DNA of 64,000 bases from Ilumatobacteraceae bacterium (GTDB lineage Bacteria > Actinomycetota > Acidimicrobiia > Acidimicrobiales > Ilumatobacteraceae): NCBI GenBank assembly GCA_025463305.1, contig JAOBWK010000105.1, positions 62,001-126,000 of the forward strand, read 5' to 3'. The position numbers were made by a program, and so were the translations under genes. A model generated the notes under the pieces. It was not told the origin of the DNA and ran no database searches. It saw nothing but the letters and a program-made list of their open reading frames with translations. Shown here piece by piece: positions 57,343-64,000 of this stretch; the stretch's first letter is position 1; each line of letters begins with the position of its first letter.

Positions 57343-58229
57343 GTCCCGCCCCCGGCGACGTGGGCGAGCTCGTCGGCAGCGACTTCGTCCTGGGCGTCGG
57401 CGACCGGCTTGCCGAACTGCAGGAGGCGGCCACCGAAGGCGATCGAGCACAGTGCGAAGCACCCCCATCCGACGGCCGATCCGGCCATCACATCGGTGAG
57501 CCAGTGGACGCCGAGCAGCACCCGGCTGGAGGCGACGGCGACGGTGATCGCCGCGGCGCCCGCGGCGAGCAGGGCACGAGTGCGGCGGCTGCGGCGCCGA
57601 CCGATCACCAGCGCCATCGCCGCGTAGCTGGCGGCGGCTGCAGCGGTGTGGCCGGACGGGAAGGAGTAGCCGGCGGCGTGGACGAGCCGGTCGATCGACG
57701 GCCGGTCGCGGCGCACGATCGACTTGATCAGGTTGTTGACGAGCAGCTCGGAGATGTCGACGACCGCGATGAACAATGGCACGGCCTTGGAGGGCAGGCG
57801 CCGGTACTCGACGACGGCGACGACGAGGCCGATCCCGATCACCACGGGTGTGCTGCCCAGCTGGGTGATGGCGTGGACGATGGTCTCGGCGGACCCGGTG
57901 GTGTGTGCGGCACCCCAACGCGCCGCGGCGTCATCCCAGCGGGCGAAGCCTTCGTGGTGTTGCACCATCTGGAGCACCAGACCGACCGTGACGGTGGCGG
58001 CGGCGATGAACACCAGCGCCGCGCTGAGCAGCAGCCCGGTGGCCTCGTTCGGGTTGCGGCGGCGGACGAGGAAGGCGCGCAGACGTGGATGACGCTTGGC
58101 CTCGTGGGCGAGGCCGGCGGCTCCACTGTGCACATCGGTGGGGTCGGCCACCCGGCCGGTCTGCTCGGCGACGGCGATCACGCAGCCCACCAGCAAAGTG
58201 GCGACGAGGACAGCGATCAGGACTGGCAC
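57339..58229 (-). CDS. PAP2-superfamily membrane phosphatase A
   Basis: 296 residues, about six helices. The three phosphatase motifs are KSIVRRDRP (K-x6-RP), SFPSGH and SRVLLGVHWLTD. It dephosphorylates phosphatidate or an undecaprenyl diphosphate-type lipid at the outer leaflet. GTG 58229 is preceded six bases upstream by TAGACC. First gene of the operon with the lipid kinase and EEP protein. Opposite to it starts a second PAP2 gene. Confidence 0.88.
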   Translation of the reverse strand: MPVLIAVLVATLLVGCVIAVAEQTGRVADPTDVHSGAAGLAHEAKRHPRLRAFLVRRRNPNEATGLLLSAALVFIAAATVTVGLVLQMVQHHEGFARWDDAAARWGAAHTTGSAETIVHAITQLGSTPVVIGIGLVVAVVEYRRLPSKAVPLFIAVVDISELLVNNLIKSIVRRDRPSIDRLVHAAGYSFPSGHTAAAAASYAAMALVIGRRRSRRTRALLAAGAAAITVAVASSRVLLGVHWLTDVMAGSAVGWGCFALCSIAFGGRLLQFGKPVADAQDEVAADELAHVAGGGT

Positions 58230-58234
58230 TCGAC

Positions 58235-58386
58235 TGGTCTACCCGAGTCCGGATCCGATGAAACGCAGGCCAGCGCCCTCTCCCGGCTCGTTCGCTGTGC
58301 CGTCCGCCCCGCTCGCAGCGGCTCATCCGGCCGGTTCGACTCAGCGGCGCGGTTTGACAAGCAGGCGGATCCGGGTAGAGCCGCCC
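58235..58386. promoter_or_regulatory. Divergent PAP2 promoters with a shared outward motif
   Basis: Both sides read GGATCC then CGGGTAGA(G/C)C toward their gene: 58368-58381 on plus and 58236-58258 on minus. The copies end five to six bases before GTG 58387 and GTG 58229. On plus, TTGACA (58354-58359) lies 16 bases before TAGAGC. The matching halves suggest common control. Confidence 0.4.
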
Positions 58387-59082
58387 GTGACCTCAGCCGA
58401 CCGTCGTGCCGTGAAAGTCGGGGCGGTGGTGCTGGTGGTGTTGGTTGGGCTCGGCGTTGCCGTGGGATCGCAGCTCGACGGCGCAACACACCCCGACGAC
58501 GTGATCTCGAGCTGGTTCGTCCGGCAGCGGACCCCGTTGCTGAACCACGTGACCGCTGCGTTCAGCTGGATGGCCAGCACCGAGGTGGTCGTAGCGATCG
58601 CGCTGGCGGTGATCGTCGTGACCGTGCTGCGCCGGCGGCTGGAATCGGCGGTGATCGTGCTGTTCGCGATGGGCGGCGAGATCATCATGTTCCTCACGAT
58701 CACGGCCTTCGTCGATCGTCCGCGCCCCAACGTCGTGCGGCTCGACTCCGCACCGCCGACGTCGAGCTTCCCGAGCGGCCACACGCTCGCGACGTTCGTG
58801 CTCTGGAACACGATCGCCGTGGTCGCCGTGCGGCAGGCGTGGCGGCCCGGCATCGTCGTGCTCGCGCGCGTCCTGGCCGTCCTCATGCCGATCGCGGTCG
58901 GGCTGAGCCGGATCTACCGGGGGATGCACCACGCGACCGATGTCGTCGCGTCGTTGGTGCTGGGCGCGGCGTGGGTGGCGGCGACCGTGGTGCTGTTTAG
59001 CCCGGCGCCCCATCGGCAATGGACTGCACCGTCAGCGCCGGTGGAACCCGCCTCGGCCGACACCACGGCAAGGAGTGCCTGA
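58387..59082 (+). CDS. PAP2-superfamily membrane phosphatase B
   Basis: 231 residues, about six helices. SFPSGH and SRIYRGMHHATD are intact; the first motif reads TAFVDRPRP, where a Thr stands in the place of the usual Lys, a variant I believe occurs in other actinobacterial PAP2 proteins. It probably acts on undecaprenyl diphosphate or a phospholipid phosphate. GTG 58387 has a -35/-10-like pair directly upstream with no leader. Its stop overlaps the next start (TGATG), linking it to a small membrane protein. Confidence 0.85.
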   Translation: MTSADRRAVKVGAVVLVVLVGLGVAVGSQLDGATHPDDVISSWFVRQRTPLLNHVTAAFSWMASTEVVVAIALAVIVVTVLRRRLESAVIVLFAMGGEIIMFLTITAFVDRPRPNVVRLDSAPPTSSFPSGHTLATFVLWNTIAVVAVRQAWRPGIVVLARVLAVLMPIAVGLSRIYRGMHHATDVVASLVLGAAWVAATVVLFSPAPHRQWTAPSAPVEPASADTTARSA

Positions 59083-59660
59083 TGTCCAACGGCCCCGAGT
59101 ACGTCCGCGATCAATCGTTCGTGGAGACCCAGCTCGATGACGGGCGTGTCATCGTGCAGCAGGCGCCGCTGGCGCCCGTGCGTGCCGTGGCACCCGTCGT
59201 CGCGATGGCGCCGGTCGCCACGGCACCCACCATGGCCCGCACGTCGTACACCCGGCGCGTGGCTCCGGACGCGGTCATCGCCGCGATCGTCGGGCTGTTC
59301 ATCACCATCGTCGGGCTGCTCGCGGTCACACGTGGTGGGTTCGACGGACCGATGAACCGGCCCGTCGTCGACGTGCTCGGCTTCCACCACACGACGGTGC
59401 TCGGGCTGATCGAGACCGGCATCGGCGTGTTCCTGCTCATCAGCGGTGCGTCCCGGTCGCGCAGCGCAGCGCTGTTCTTCGGCGCCGTGCTCGGCATCGG
59501 CGCATTCGTCGGCGCGGTGCAGACGAAGTCGTTCGTCAACGAGCTCGCGTTGGAGACCGGTTGGGCCGTGCTGATGGTGATCGCTGCGATCATCGTCGTG
59601 CTGTCGGCGCTGCTGATCCCCCGGATCCAGACCCGCACCACCACCGTCGGCCCGGCCTGA
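59082..59660 (+). CDS. Four-helix membrane protein of unknown function
   Basis: 192 residues. About 60 polar and Ala/Pro/Val-rich N-terminal residues precede four hydrophobic segments (AIVGLFITIVGLLAV, TVLGLIETGIGVFLLIS, AALFFGAVLGIGAFVGAV, AVLMVIAAIIVVLSALLI). It resembles DUF4383-type or similar small actinobacterial membrane proteins but I cannot name the family with confidence. Overlap with the PAP2 B gene suggests a shared role in the envelope. Confidence 0.65.
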   Translation: MSNGPEYVRDQSFVETQLDDGRVIVQQAPLAPVRAVAPVVAMAPVATAPTMARTSYTRRVAPDAVIAAIVGLFITIVGLLAVTRGGFDGPMNRPVVDVLGFHHTTVLGLIETGIGVFLLISGASRSRSAALFFGAVLGIGAFVGAVQTKSFVNELALETGWAVLMVIAAIIVVLSALLIPRIQTRTTTVGPA

Positions 59661-59682
59661 CCCACCGGTCAGGTCGTTTGCG

Positions 59683-60126
59683 TCAGTTGCTGTAGACGCG
59701 CCCGGGCGTCACGAACACCGCGGTGCGCCGCTGCTCGACCATCGTCCGGTCGTAGGCGTCCCAGTCGTCGTGGGTGCCACCGGCCGCGGCGAAGACGTCG
59801 CGCAGGATCAGCCGCAGCCGCAGCCGCTCGGCGTCGACGCCGTCGACCGGGTCGTCGGGGCCGATCAGCTCGGTGGAACCCTCGACCGTGGCCCACTGCC
59901 AGCCGGAGCGGAACGTCACCGCCATCACCGGTCGGGCCCGAAGGTTGGCGAGCTTGACCTTGCCATAGGTGACGAGCCCGACCACCGGGTCACCGGTGAG
60001 CGGGTGGGCCATCGCGGCCGCGTTGACCAGCGATGCCTGCGGGCTGCCGTCGGCGCCCGTGGTGGATACCACGGCCAAGAACTGCTCGCGGGCGGCGAGC
60101 GCGGTCACATCATCGAGTGTTGTCAC
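59683..60126 (-). CDS. PPOX-class (probably F420-type) flavin/deazaflavin oxidoreductase
   Basis: 147-residue split barrel. EQFLAVVSTTGADGSPQASLVNAAAM, GLVTYGKVKLANLRARPVMAVTFRSGWQWATVEGSTELIG and TMVEQRRTAVFVTPGRVYSN fit the PPOX class F420-dependent enzymes of actinobacteria. It reduces an unknown substrate. The start lies 17 bases inside the end of the upstream membrane protein gene, so it is the last gene of the operon that begins with the class III aminotransferase. Confidence 0.8.
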   Translation of the reverse strand: MTTLDDVTALAAREQFLAVVSTTGADGSPQASLVNAAAMAHPLTGDPVVGLVTYGKVKLANLRARPVMAVTFRSGWQWATVEGSTELIGPDDPVDGVDAERLRLRLILRDVFAAAGGTHDDWDAYDRTMVEQRRTAVFVTPGRVYSN

Positions 60127-60703
60127 GGGATCCTCTCGTCACGGAACGTCGGTAGATCTCGCCGGCCTCGGCGTCGAAGGCCGAGTGGACCCGCGTCAGC
60201 ACGACCTCCTGCGCGGTCGGTCGGTACTCCAGACCGATCCAGGCGTTGTGCCAGGCGCGTACCCGGTTCAACCAGCCGAGGGCGAGCACGATCGCGCCGA
60301 CGACGATCAGCATGCTGATGCCCCGGATCGCGCCGACGAGCAGGAACGCCGCCCCGACCGCGGTGGCGACGACGGCGATGCGCAGCCGCGACTGCCACGT
60401 GCGCCACGTGGCTTCCGACACCGGCACCGCGATGCTCACCGTCGGCCGATGGCGGACCTTCGCCCACGCCGTCGTCGCGGTCAGACCGAATGCGATCACC
60501 CAGCGGTCGGGATGGGCCAGCGCCACGGCGCGGGCCTGCATCGCGTGGTCCGTGCGCTCACCCGACTTCACGCACACCGTCGGCATCACGTTGCGGCGCT
60601 GATCGGTGATCCGCACCACCGCTCGACGCACAACCGGTCGACGATCGAAGAGCCGATCGAGCACGCGTTGGGGCAGTGACCGCCGACCGGGGCGATCCGC
60701 CAT
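60110..60703 (-). CDS. Two-helix membrane protein of unknown function
   Basis: 197 residues. The first 110 are basic and soluble with a CVKSGERTDHAMQARAVAL segment, then LRIAVVATAVGAAFLLVGAIRGISMLIVVGAIVLALGWL forms two helices, and the last 50 contain VRAWHNAWIGLEYRPTAQEVVLTRVHSAFDAEAGEIYRR, which resembles the pleckstrin-like/GRAM-type tail of some actinobacterial membrane proteins. No known enzyme motif. ATG overlaps the stop of the SnoaL gene (ATGA). Confidence 0.65.
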   Translation of the reverse strand: MADRPGRRSLPQRVLDRLFDRRPVVRRAVVRITDQRRNVMPTVCVKSGERTDHAMQARAVALAHPDRWVIAFGLTATTAWAKVRHRPTVSIAVPVSEATWRTWQSRLRIAVVATAVGAAFLLVGAIRGISMLIVVGAIVLALGWLNRVRAWHNAWIGLEYRPTAQEVVLTRVHSAFDAEAGEIYRRSVTRGSRDNTR

Positions 60704-61116
60704 CAGGCGAACTCGAGATCGCGGTGCAGCCGCGTGAGGGTCATCGCGGCGATCTTCCAGCCGTCGGCGGTGCGGGCGTACGTCTCGTGGTAGTGGCCGT
60801 AGCCGTGCATGTGCTTGAGCGGCGACCCCTCCGGCCACCACAGCTCGTCCTCCATCGCCCAGATGCCGGTCGCTCGATCGGGCCCCTCCATCGTGATCTC
60901 CGGCATGTGCCCGTGGTGCACCGTCGTGACGGCCTCGATGTTGCTGCGCAGCCACGGCAGGTAGTCCGCCGCCGAGTCGAGCACCCTGCCGCCTTCGGCC
61001 ATCATGTCGATGTGCACGTCGGCAGTGAACACGGCCTGCAGTCCGTCCCAGTCCTTGGTGTCCATCATCCGGAAGTAGCGCGCCTTGAGCTGCTTGATCT
61101 GCTCGATGTCGTCCAT
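60703..61116 (-). CDS. SnoaL-like (NTF2-fold) protein
   Basis: 137 residues. QIKQLKARYFRMMDTKDWDGLQAVFTADVHIDM and WAMEDELWW, HGYGHYHETYARTADGWKIAAMTLTRL are the common SnoaL_4/NTF2-like pattern found in polyketide cyclases, dehydratases and hydroxylating-enzyme small subunits. It has a cone-shaped pocket for a hydrophobic ligand. It lies 35 bases after the DsbA-fold gene and overlaps the membrane protein gene. Confidence 0.82.
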   Translation of the reverse strand: MDDIEQIKQLKARYFRMMDTKDWDGLQAVFTADVHIDMMAEGGRVLDSAADYLPWLRSNIEAVTTVHHGHMPEITMEGPDRATGIWAMEDELWWPEGSPLKHMHGYGHYHETYARTADGWKIAAMTLTRLHRDLEFA

Positions 61117-61151
61117 GACGCGATCCTGCCAGAGCGGTGGAGCGCCGACGC

Positions 61152-61772
61152 TCAGTGCAGGTGGATGGTGGACATGTCGGGCGACGACGTGCGGGTGCGC
61201 TTGAGCTCGAAGAAGCCCGGCGTGTCTGCCATCGCGATGAACCCGTCCCACAACCGCAGCCGATCGTCGGGTCCCGGGAACTCGGTGATGACCGGACCGA
61301 ACAGCCCGACTCTGCCGTGGCGCCCGGTGACGGCGATGATCGGCGTCCCGACGTCGTTGCCGGCGAGCTCGAGCCCATCGGCCATCGCCGCCTTGATCGC
61401 GCCGTCCCATGCGCTGTCGGTGAGCGCGGCCGCGTGGGCCGGGTCGAGGCCCACCGCCTCCAGCGCCGCCCCGACGTCGAACTGGTCGTTGCCCTCGTGG
61501 TGGATGTGCCGGCCGTACTCGGTGTACAGCGCGCCGATCCGGTCCCCGTGGCCGGCGGAGCGCACGGACTCCACCACGCGCAGCAGGTCGCGGGTGCGCA
61601 CGACGTGCTCGTGGAACGGGCTGTCCGGCTGGGTGTCGTTCTTGAACAGCAGGCTGATCGGTCGCCAGTCGATCTCCAGGTCGCGGTCCGGCGCGATGTC
61701 GACGATCCAGCGCGACGTCATCCAGCAGAACGGGCAGATCGGGTCGAACCAGAACTCGACGTGGGTCGACAT
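61152..61772 (-). CDS. DsbA-fold mycothiol-dependent nitroreductase-like protein (second copy)
   Basis: 206 residues. The active site CPFC in FWFDPICPFCWMTSRW is nearly the same as in Rv2466c, and GTPIIAV supplies the cis-Pro region. It aligns end to end with the protein at 20600-21217. Likely a mycothiol-dependent reductase that turns over nitro or quinone compounds or stress-damaged thiols. The start overlaps by one base the stop of the class III aminotransferase gene (TGATG). Confidence 0.83.
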   Translation of the reverse strand: MSTHVEFWFDPICPFCWMTSRWIVDIAPDRDLEIDWRPISLLFKNDTQPDSPFHEHVVRTRDLLRVVESVRSAGHGDRIGALYTEYGRHIHHEGNDQFDVGAALEAVGLDPAHAAALTDSAWDGAIKAAMADGLELAGNDVGTPIIAVTGRHGRVGLFGPVITEFPGPDDRLRLWDGFIAMADTPGFFELKRTRTSSPDMSTIHLH

Positions 61773-63019
61773 CAGGCCCTGCTCAGGGTGGTCGCGACGG
61801 CCTTGGTGAACGCGGCGAGCGTGAACTCCATCGCCTCGTCGTCGTGCGCCGACGACGACAGCCACGTTCGCCGGTACATGATCACCTGTTGCGCCCGCAG
61901 CGCGGACGCCAGACGGAACCCCGCGGCGTCGCTGTTCTCGCGGCTCATCCCGTCGAAGGTGAGCCAGAAGCCGGCGGGGTAGCCCTCGATGGTGACGGCG
62001 ACGCCCTCGTCGGCGGCAGCGGTGACGAGGCGCCGGCCGAGCTCGGAGCCGAACGCGTCGACAGCTCGGTGCACGCTGCCGTCGCGGGTGGCGTCGACGG
62101 TGGCGATCACCGCAGCCATCGCCGCGGCGTTGCCGTTGTAGGTGCCGGACAGGCGCACCTGGTCGTCGGCGACGCCTTCGAACAGCGACGCGATGCCGGC
62201 CACCGCGGAGACGGGCCATCCCGAGCCCATCGCCTTCGCGTAGGTGGCGAGGTCGGGCGTGACGCCGAGCAGCCCTGCGGCGCTGCCGGGGGCGAGGCGG
62301 AAGCCAGTGACGACCTCGTCGAAGATCAGCACCGTTCCGTGACGCCGGGTGAGCTCGCGCACGGCGGCGAGGTAGCCATCGGCCGGCATCACCCCGCCGA
62401 AGATGTTGACCGGCTCCATGATGACGGCGGCGATGGCGTCGCCGCGCTCGGCGAAGAGCTGCTCGAGCGCACCGAGGTCGTTCCACGGGAGCAGGAGCGT
62501 GTCGCTGTAGCTCGACGGCGCCTGGCCCTTCGTCGCCGGCAGCGGCCGATCGATGCTGCTGCCCACGGCCACCGACACGCCATCGACCCAGCCGTGGTAC
62601 ATGCCCTCGAACTGCACGACCGAGCTGCGTCCGGTGGCGGCGCGGGCCAGGCGCAGCGCCTGCTGGACGGCTTCGGTGCCGCTGCTGGTGAAGCGAACCC
62701 GGTCGGCCCACGGGATGACGCCGAGCATCGCCTCCGTGGCCTCGATCTCGAGCTGGGTCCCCGAGCCGAGGCACATCCCGTTCGCCGACGCGGCCTGCAC
62801 CGCGGCGAGCACGGCAGCCGGGGAGTGCCCGAGGTACGCGGGACCGCGCCCGAGCATGTAGTCGACGTATCGGGTGCCCTCGACATCCCACAGCCACGGC
62901 CCCTCACCGCGCACCAGCACGGTCTCGGCGCCGACGAGACGGGCGTTCGAGTGCACACCGCCCGGGGTGTTCGCCGCTGCGCGGTCGTGCCATGTCTGGT
63001 TGCTCTCGGCCGTTCCCAT
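61772..63019 (-). CDS. Class III aminotransferase (glutamate-1-semialdehyde aminomutase-like)
   Basis: 415 residues, PLP fold type I. FTSSGTEAVQQALRLARAATGRSSVVQFEGMYHGW and IFDEVVTGFR surround the cofactor, and the lysine is in YAKAMGSGWPVSAVAG. GTYNGNAAAMAAVIA corresponds to the HemL-like SGTxxGNP motif. The gate loop and conserved GGG segment of true HemL are not evident, so I do not assign it to heme synthesis; it probably transaminates or moves an amino group on another small acid. TAGTCT six bases before ATG 63019 gives a leaderless start. It heads an apparent five-gene operon to 59683. Confidence 0.85.
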   Translation of the reverse strand: MGTAESNQTWHDRAAANTPGGVHSNARLVGAETVLVRGEGPWLWDVEGTRYVDYMLGRGPAYLGHSPAAVLAAVQAASANGMCLGSGTQLEIEATEAMLGVIPWADRVRFTSSGTEAVQQALRLARAATGRSSVVQFEGMYHGWVDGVSVAVGSSIDRPLPATKGQAPSSYSDTLLLPWNDLGALEQLFAERGDAIAAVIMEPVNIFGGVMPADGYLAAVRELTRRHGTVLIFDEVVTGFRLAPGSAAGLLGVTPDLATYAKAMGSGWPVSAVAGIASLFEGVADDQVRLSGTYNGNAAAMAAVIATVDATRDGSVHRAVDAFGSELGRRLVTAAADEGVAVTIEGYPAGFWLTFDGMSRENSDAAGFRLASALRAQQVIMYRRTWLSSSAHDDEAMEFTLAAFTKAVATTLSRA

Positions 63020-63025
63020 CCCCAG

Positions 63026-63031
63026 AGACTA
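63026..63031 (-). promoter_or_regulatory. Putative -10 of the aminotransferase operon
   Basis: TAGTCT on the minus strand, six bases before ATG 63019; leaderless layout. The divergent PadR gene starts 40 bases away. Confidence 0.45.
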
Positions 63032-63070
63032 TGTGCTCGCGGCGCGACGCGAAGTGGAACGATGGGGCCC

Positions 63071-63607
63071 ATGAAACGCAGTCACGCCGACGAGCTCCTG
63101 CTCGGAGAGTGGGCGTGCCTCGGCATCCTCGCACTGAAGCCGACGCACGGCTTCGCGATCGCCTCCCGCCTCACGCCGAAGGGCGACGTCGGGCGGGTGT
63201 GGGCGATGTCGCGAGCGCTCACCTACCGCGCCCTCGATCAGCTCGCCGCACGCGAACTGATCCGCGAAGTGGGGGAGGAGCCGGGCATCGCCGGCGGCAA
63301 CCGCACGATCCTGGCGCCGACCCGGCGCGGTCGAGCGGCGCTGCGCGCATGGCTCGCGGCACCCACCCAGCACCTGCGCGACCTGCGCAGCGAGCTGCTC
63401 CTCAAGCTCGTCCTGTCCGAGCTCGCCGGGATCGATCAGCGTCCGCTGCTGCTGACGCAGCGCGACCTGGTGGGGCGGATGGCGGACGCGCTCGAGCAGC
63501 AGCTCGACCGCACCCAGCCCGGCGGCGACGTCGTGACGATGTGGCGCAGCGAATCCGCCAACGGCGCCCTGCGGTTCCTCGATCGCTTGCTCGCCGACCC
63601 GGCCTGA
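63071..63607 (+). CDS. PadR-family transcriptional regulator
   Basis: 178 residues from ATG 63071 (63062 also possible, with GGAA before it). The winged helix GEWACLGILALKPTHGFAIASRL and MSRALTYRALDQLAARELIREVGEEPGIAGGNRTILAPTRRGRAALRAWL is PadR-like, followed by a coiled dimer region and QRDLVGRMADALEQQLD. It diverges from the aminotransferase operon across 51 bases and is the best candidate for its repressor. Confidence 0.85.
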   Translation: MKRSHADELLLGEWACLGILALKPTHGFAIASRLTPKGDVGRVWAMSRALTYRALDQLAARELIREVGEEPGIAGGNRTILAPTRRGRAALRAWLAAPTQHLRDLRSELLLKLVLSELAGIDQRPLLLTQRDLVGRMADALEQQLDRTQPGGDVVTMWRSESANGALRFLDRLLADPA

Positions 63608-63649
63608 GGCCATGTCTAGCGGGGCGACGGAACGAGAACGGGTCCGGGC

Positions 63650-64000
63650 ATGAGCGATCCAGCGGCACACGGTTCACCGGGCGACGAGTCGTGGGTCGCG
63701 TCACCGACCATCATCGTCCTCTTCGGCGCGACGGGCGATCTCGCCGCACGGATGGTGCTCCCGGCCGTGCACGCGATGGCCGGATCCGGCCTGCTGCCCG
63801 ACGACTGGGCGCTCGTCGGCAACGGTCGTGGCACGGTGTCCGACGACGACTTCCGCGGCCATGTGCGCGATGCGTTGAGGTCGGCCGATGTTCCGGTCGC
63901 CGCCCTCGAGGGTGACGCGTGGCAGCGGTTCAGCGAGCGGCTGTTCTTCGCCGGCGGCGGGTTCGGCGTGGACGATCCGGCGACGCTGCTGACCGTGCTC
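63650..64000 (+). CDS. zwf: Glucose-6-phosphate dehydrogenase, N-terminal part
   Basis: 117 residues before the right edge. IIVLFGATGDLAARMVLPAVHAM is the NAD(P)-binding GxxGDLxxR motif of glucose-6-phosphate dehydrogenase, about 22 residues from ATG 63650. It continues with GNGRGTVSDDDFRGHVRDAL as expected for the family. The enzyme makes 6-phosphogluconolactone and NADPH. The lack of the second Lys after the Arg (RM instead of RK) and the missing C-terminus leave room for a close homolog (G6PDH-like oxidoreductase). Confidence 0.78.
   Translation, partial: MSDPAAHGSPGDESWVASPTIIVLFGATGDLAARMVLPAVHAMAGSGLLPDDWALVGNGRGTVSDDDFRGHVRDALRSADVPVAALEGDAWQRFSERLFFAGGGFGVDDPATLLTVL

Noticed and set aside
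61772..63019. Class III aminotransferase as hemL of heme synthesis
   Set aside because: The conserved glycine-rich gate segment of HemL is not evident and the neighbours are unrelated to tetrapyrrole synthesis.
1..64000. CRISPR arrays, insertion sequences, prophage, tRNA or rRNA genes
   Set aside because: I saw no regularly spaced repeats, transposase or integrase motifs, or RNA gene signatures; gene density and composition are even throughout.

Overview
The window is about 70% G+C and almost fully coding. It carries about 65 protein genes with many GTG starts, many ATGA/GTGA stop-start overlaps, and short gaps. No intergenic stretch exceeds about 190 bases, and I see no rRNA, tRNA, CRISPR array, transposase, integrase or phage gene. 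The gene content suggests a free-living aerobic high-GC actinobacterium. Pointers are two Rv2466c-type (mycothiol-linked) DsbA-fold proteins, two luciferase-fold flavin monooxygenases, a PPOX/F420-type protein, DUF1206, an HxlR regulator fused to an SCP2-like domain, and a secreted protease with C-terminal repeats carrying an RLLDTR motif. That repeat style makes me think of Acidimicrobiia (Ilumatobacter relatives); this placement is inference.

Left part (1-24 kb): a partial FGGY sugar kinase diverges from a sphingosine-phosphate-lyase-like PLP enzyme. An MFS carrier and a DEAD-box helicase follow. A three-gene operon (O-methyltransferase, gamma-butyrobetaine-hydroxylase-like dioxygenase, PhnZ/TmpB-type HD oxygenase) is probably a phosphonate-oxidising cassette. 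Next come a lipid/efflux locus (DUF7064-like protein, DHA2 exporter, thioesterase, HxlR-SCP2 regulator), dienelactone hydrolase, a CocE-type lipoprotein hydrolase, a PPOX protein, class II fumarase, a GT-C glycosyltransferase, two coupled flavin monooxygenases with a DsbA-fold partner, and an acyltransferase-SGNH protein divergent from an IclR regulator.

Middle part (24-48 kb): an operon of SRPBCC, GNAT/acyl-CoA-synthetase fusion, DUF1185 and EthD; a PEP-mutase-family enzyme; an ECF sigma/zinc anti-sigma pair next to a YcnI copper-binding-type protein; a TauE exporter divergent from a LysR regulator with a clear operator; a CDF metal exporter; a TetR/DHA2 efflux pair with a palindromic operator; a fatty-acid hydroxylase-superfamily protein; several secreted or unknown proteins; P450; cupin; MarR/Dyp-peroxidase with a shared operator; an M6 metalloprotease with three C-terminal repeats; and an amidohydrolase.

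Right part (48-64 kb): a TetR/SRPBCC pair with an operator; a three-gene membrane module (SPFH-GYF2, zinc ribbon-TM, TM-coiled protein) resembling the Bacillus ydjI/ydjG/ydjH set without PspA; a second dioxygenase+HD pair; DUF1206; a PAP2-diacylglycerol kinase-endonuclease/phosphatase operon facing a second PAP2 gene; a five-gene operon led by a class III aminotransferase; a PadR regulator; and the start of glucose-6-phosphate dehydrogenase.

Two patterns run through the whole window. First, at least 16 start codons have a TAnnnT hexamer 6-8 bases upstream, the layout expected of leaderless transcripts. Second, several regulator genes sit on perfect or near-perfect palindromes that overlap these promoter elements. 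All functional assignments rest on motif recognition only; no database search was run.
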